Shown one piece after another: positions 62,609-64,000 of a DNA stretch of 64,000 bases (its first letter is position 1; every line of letters starts with the position of its first letter). The notes under the pieces were generated by a model. That model ran no database searches and was not told where the DNA came from. It was given only the letters and a program-made list of their open reading frames with translations. Source of the stretch: Roseateles toxinivorans (GTDB lineage: Bacteria; Pseudomonadota; Gammaproteobacteria; Burkholderiales; Burkholderiaceae_C); assembly GCF_004362525.1 (NCBI RefSeq), contig NZ_SNXS01000001.1:919510-983509 (forward strand). The letters run 5' to 3'. The position numbers and the translations under genes were made by a program.

Positions 62609-63727
62609 ATGTCTGCTGCTGAACTCCTCAAGACCCCCTTGCACGCGCTGCATATCGAACTCGGCGCCAAGATGGTGCCCTTCGGCGGCTACGACATGCC
62701 GGTGCAATACCCGGCCGGCGTGATGGCCGAACACAAGCACACCCGCGCCGCGGCCGGCCTGTTCGACGTCTCGCACATGGGCCAGGTCCGCCTGATCGGC
62801 GCCGGCGCCTCCGCCGCCCTGGAAACCATAGTCCCCGTCGACGTCATCGACCTTGGCGTGTTCAAGCAGCGCTACGCCCTGTTCACCAATGCCCAAGGCG
62901 GCATTCTTGACGACCTGATGATCTGCCGCCGCCCGGACGACCTGTTCGTCGTCGTCAACGCCGGCTGCAAGGTGCAGGACATCGCCCATATGCAGGCCAC
63001 CATTGGCGACAAGTGCCAGGTGCTGCCGCTGCCCGACCAGGCCTTGCTGGCCCTGCAGGGCCCGCAGGCGGTGACCGCGCTGTCGCGCCTGAACCCGGAA
63101 GTGGCCAAGCTGACCTTCATGACCGGCGGCTTCTTCGAGCTCGACGGCATCCCCACCTTCCTGACCCGCTCCGGCTACACCGGCGAAGACGGCTTCGAGA
63201 TCTCGGTTGCCGGCGATCAGGCCGTGGCCCTGGCCCGCAAGCTGCTGGCCCAGCCCGAGGTCATGCCCATAGGCCTGGGCGCACGCGACTCGCTGCGCCT
63301 GGAAGCCGGCCTGTGCCTGTACGGCCATGACATCAATACCGAGACCACGCCGGTCGAGGCCTCGCTGACCTGGGCGATCCAGAAGGTGCGCCGCGCCGGT
63401 GGCGCCCGCGCCGGCGGCTATCCCGGTGCTGCCGTGATCGACAACCAGCTCGTCAACGGCGCAGCCCGCAAGCGCGTCGGCCTGGTCAGCAGCGAACGTA
63501 TGCCGGTGCGCGAAGGCGCCAAACTGGTGGCCGAGGACGGCACCGAGCTGGGCGTCGTCACCAGCGGCACCCTGGCCCCCACCGTGAACAAGCCGGTGGC
63601 GCTGGGCTATCTGCCTTCGAGCCATGCCGCGCAGGGCACGGCCGTGTTCGCGATCGTGCGCGACAAGCGCGTGCCGATGACCGTCACCTCGACCCCGTTC
63701 ACACCGAACGGTTACTACCGCGGGTAA
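62609..63727 (+). CDS. gcvT: Glycine cleavage system T protein (aminomethyltransferase)
   Basis: A 372-residue enzyme that transfers the methylene group from aminomethyl-lipoyl GcvH to tetrahydrofolate. LHIELGAKMVPFGGYDMPVQYP and FDVSHMGQ at the N-terminus and RSGYTGEDGFEI in the middle are the conserved folate and catalytic segments. ATG 62609 is the natural start; the open frame reaches back into the riboswitch at 62516. The upstream riboswitch indicates control by glycine. Confidence 0.93.
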   Translation: MSAAELLKTPLHALHIELGAKMVPFGGYDMPVQYPAGVMAEHKHTRAAAGLFDVSHMGQVRLIGAGASAALETIVPVDVIDLGVFKQRYALFTNAQGGILDDLMICRRPDDLFVVVNAGCKVQDIAHMQATIGDKCQVLPLPDQALLALQGPQAVTALSRLNPEVAKLTFMTGGFFELDGIPTFLTRSGYTGEDGFEISVAGDQAVALARKLLAQPEVMPIGLGARDSLRLEAGLCLYGHDINTETTPVEASLTWAIQKVRRAGGARAGGYPGAAVIDNQLVNGAARKRVGLVSSERMPVREGAKLVAEDGTELGVVTSGTLAPTVNKPVALGYLPSSHAAQGTAVFAIVRDKRVPMTVTSTPFTPNGYYRG

Positions 63728-63770
63728 ATTCGGCGGCTGATCAACTTTTCCCAAGACAACGGAGCAACAC

Positions 63771-64000
63771 ATGAGCATCAAATACACCGCCGACCACGAA
63801 TGGGTCCAGATCGAAGCCGACGGCACCGCCACCGTGGGCATCACCGTCCATGCGCAGGACGCGCTGGGTGATGTGGTCTATGTCGATCTGCCCGAGGTCG
63901 GCAAGAGCTATGCCGAGAAGGAAGTGGCTGGCGTCGTCGAATCGGTGAAGGCCGCCGCGGACGTGTACATGCCCGTCGATGGCGAGATCACCGCCGTCAA
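63771..64000 (+). CDS. gcvH: Glycine cleavage system H protein (3' end outside window)
   Basis: The first 76 residues are visible, starting [15 protein letters not shown]. The lipoyl-lysine sits in [14 protein letters not shown], as in all GcvH. ACGGAG precedes the ATG. It is 43 bp after gcvT in the same operon. Confidence 0.93.
   Translation, partial: MSIKYTADHEWVQIEADGTATVGITVHAQDALGDVVYVDLPEVGKSYAEKEVAGVVESVKAAADVYMPVDGEITAV

Overview
The window reads as a high-GC betaproteobacterial chromosome, most likely a Burkholderiales relative of the Roseateles/Rubrivivax/Paucibacter group. This is inferred from the gene set (PEP-CTERM protein, giant two-partner-secretion exoprotein, flavocytochrome c, tandem glycine riboswitch before gcvT, FNR-like regulator) and from strongly GC-rich codon use from about 11 kb onward. 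No rRNA, tRNA or CRISPR array was found.

Positions 1 to about 10.95 kb look like the right-hand part of a Tn7-like transposon. Four minus-strand genes joined by 4-bp ATGA overlaps encode a TnsA-like protein, a TnsB-type DDE transposase, a TnsC/TniB AAA+ ATPase and TniQ (8783 to 3612). Between tnsA and the element end lie a BcepMu gp16-like regulator, a divergent XRE regulator and a small membrane protein. An array of transposase-site-like repeats with 30-bp spacing follows at 10613-10924. On the other side of tniQ is cargo: an XRE regulator with a palindromic operator, a small module (unknown ORF, DUF2384-like protein, DEDD-type exonuclease) and a NERD-UvrD helicase running off the left edge. 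The left end of the element is not visible.

From 11.4 to 13.1 kb there is an FNR-like regulator, a C-terminally truncated nitroreductase gene and a fragment of a PAS-domain gene, which together look like a deletion scar. From 13.1 to 35.2 kb a minus-strand operon encodes a TpsB outer-membrane transporter, a SapC-like protein and a 6532-residue TpsA exoprotein. A PEP-CTERM protein is divergent to it.

From 36.5 to 42.8 kb and again from 50.1 to 54.5 kb lie two halves of an arsenic-resistance locus. The first has an ArsN-acetyltransferase/flavin-monooxygenase fusion, BON lipoprotein, ArsR, glutaredoxin-type ArsC, ArsH, a MarR regulator and an MFS exporter. The second has two thioredoxin-type ArsC proteins, Acr3 and a thioredoxin-domain ArsA. 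Related AT-rich dyads at 38584, 39467 and 54512 suggest one ArsR controls both halves. Between them are an ABC-F ATPase, an FAD oxidoreductase, flavocytochrome c sulfide dehydrogenase subunits and a two-component system.

From 54.6 to 64 kb are a universal stress protein, an OsmF/YehYXW-type osmoprotectant ABC transporter, a molybdate transporter operon headed by a DedA-rhodanese fusion, and a tandem glycine riboswitch leading gcvT and gcvH, the latter cut by the right edge.
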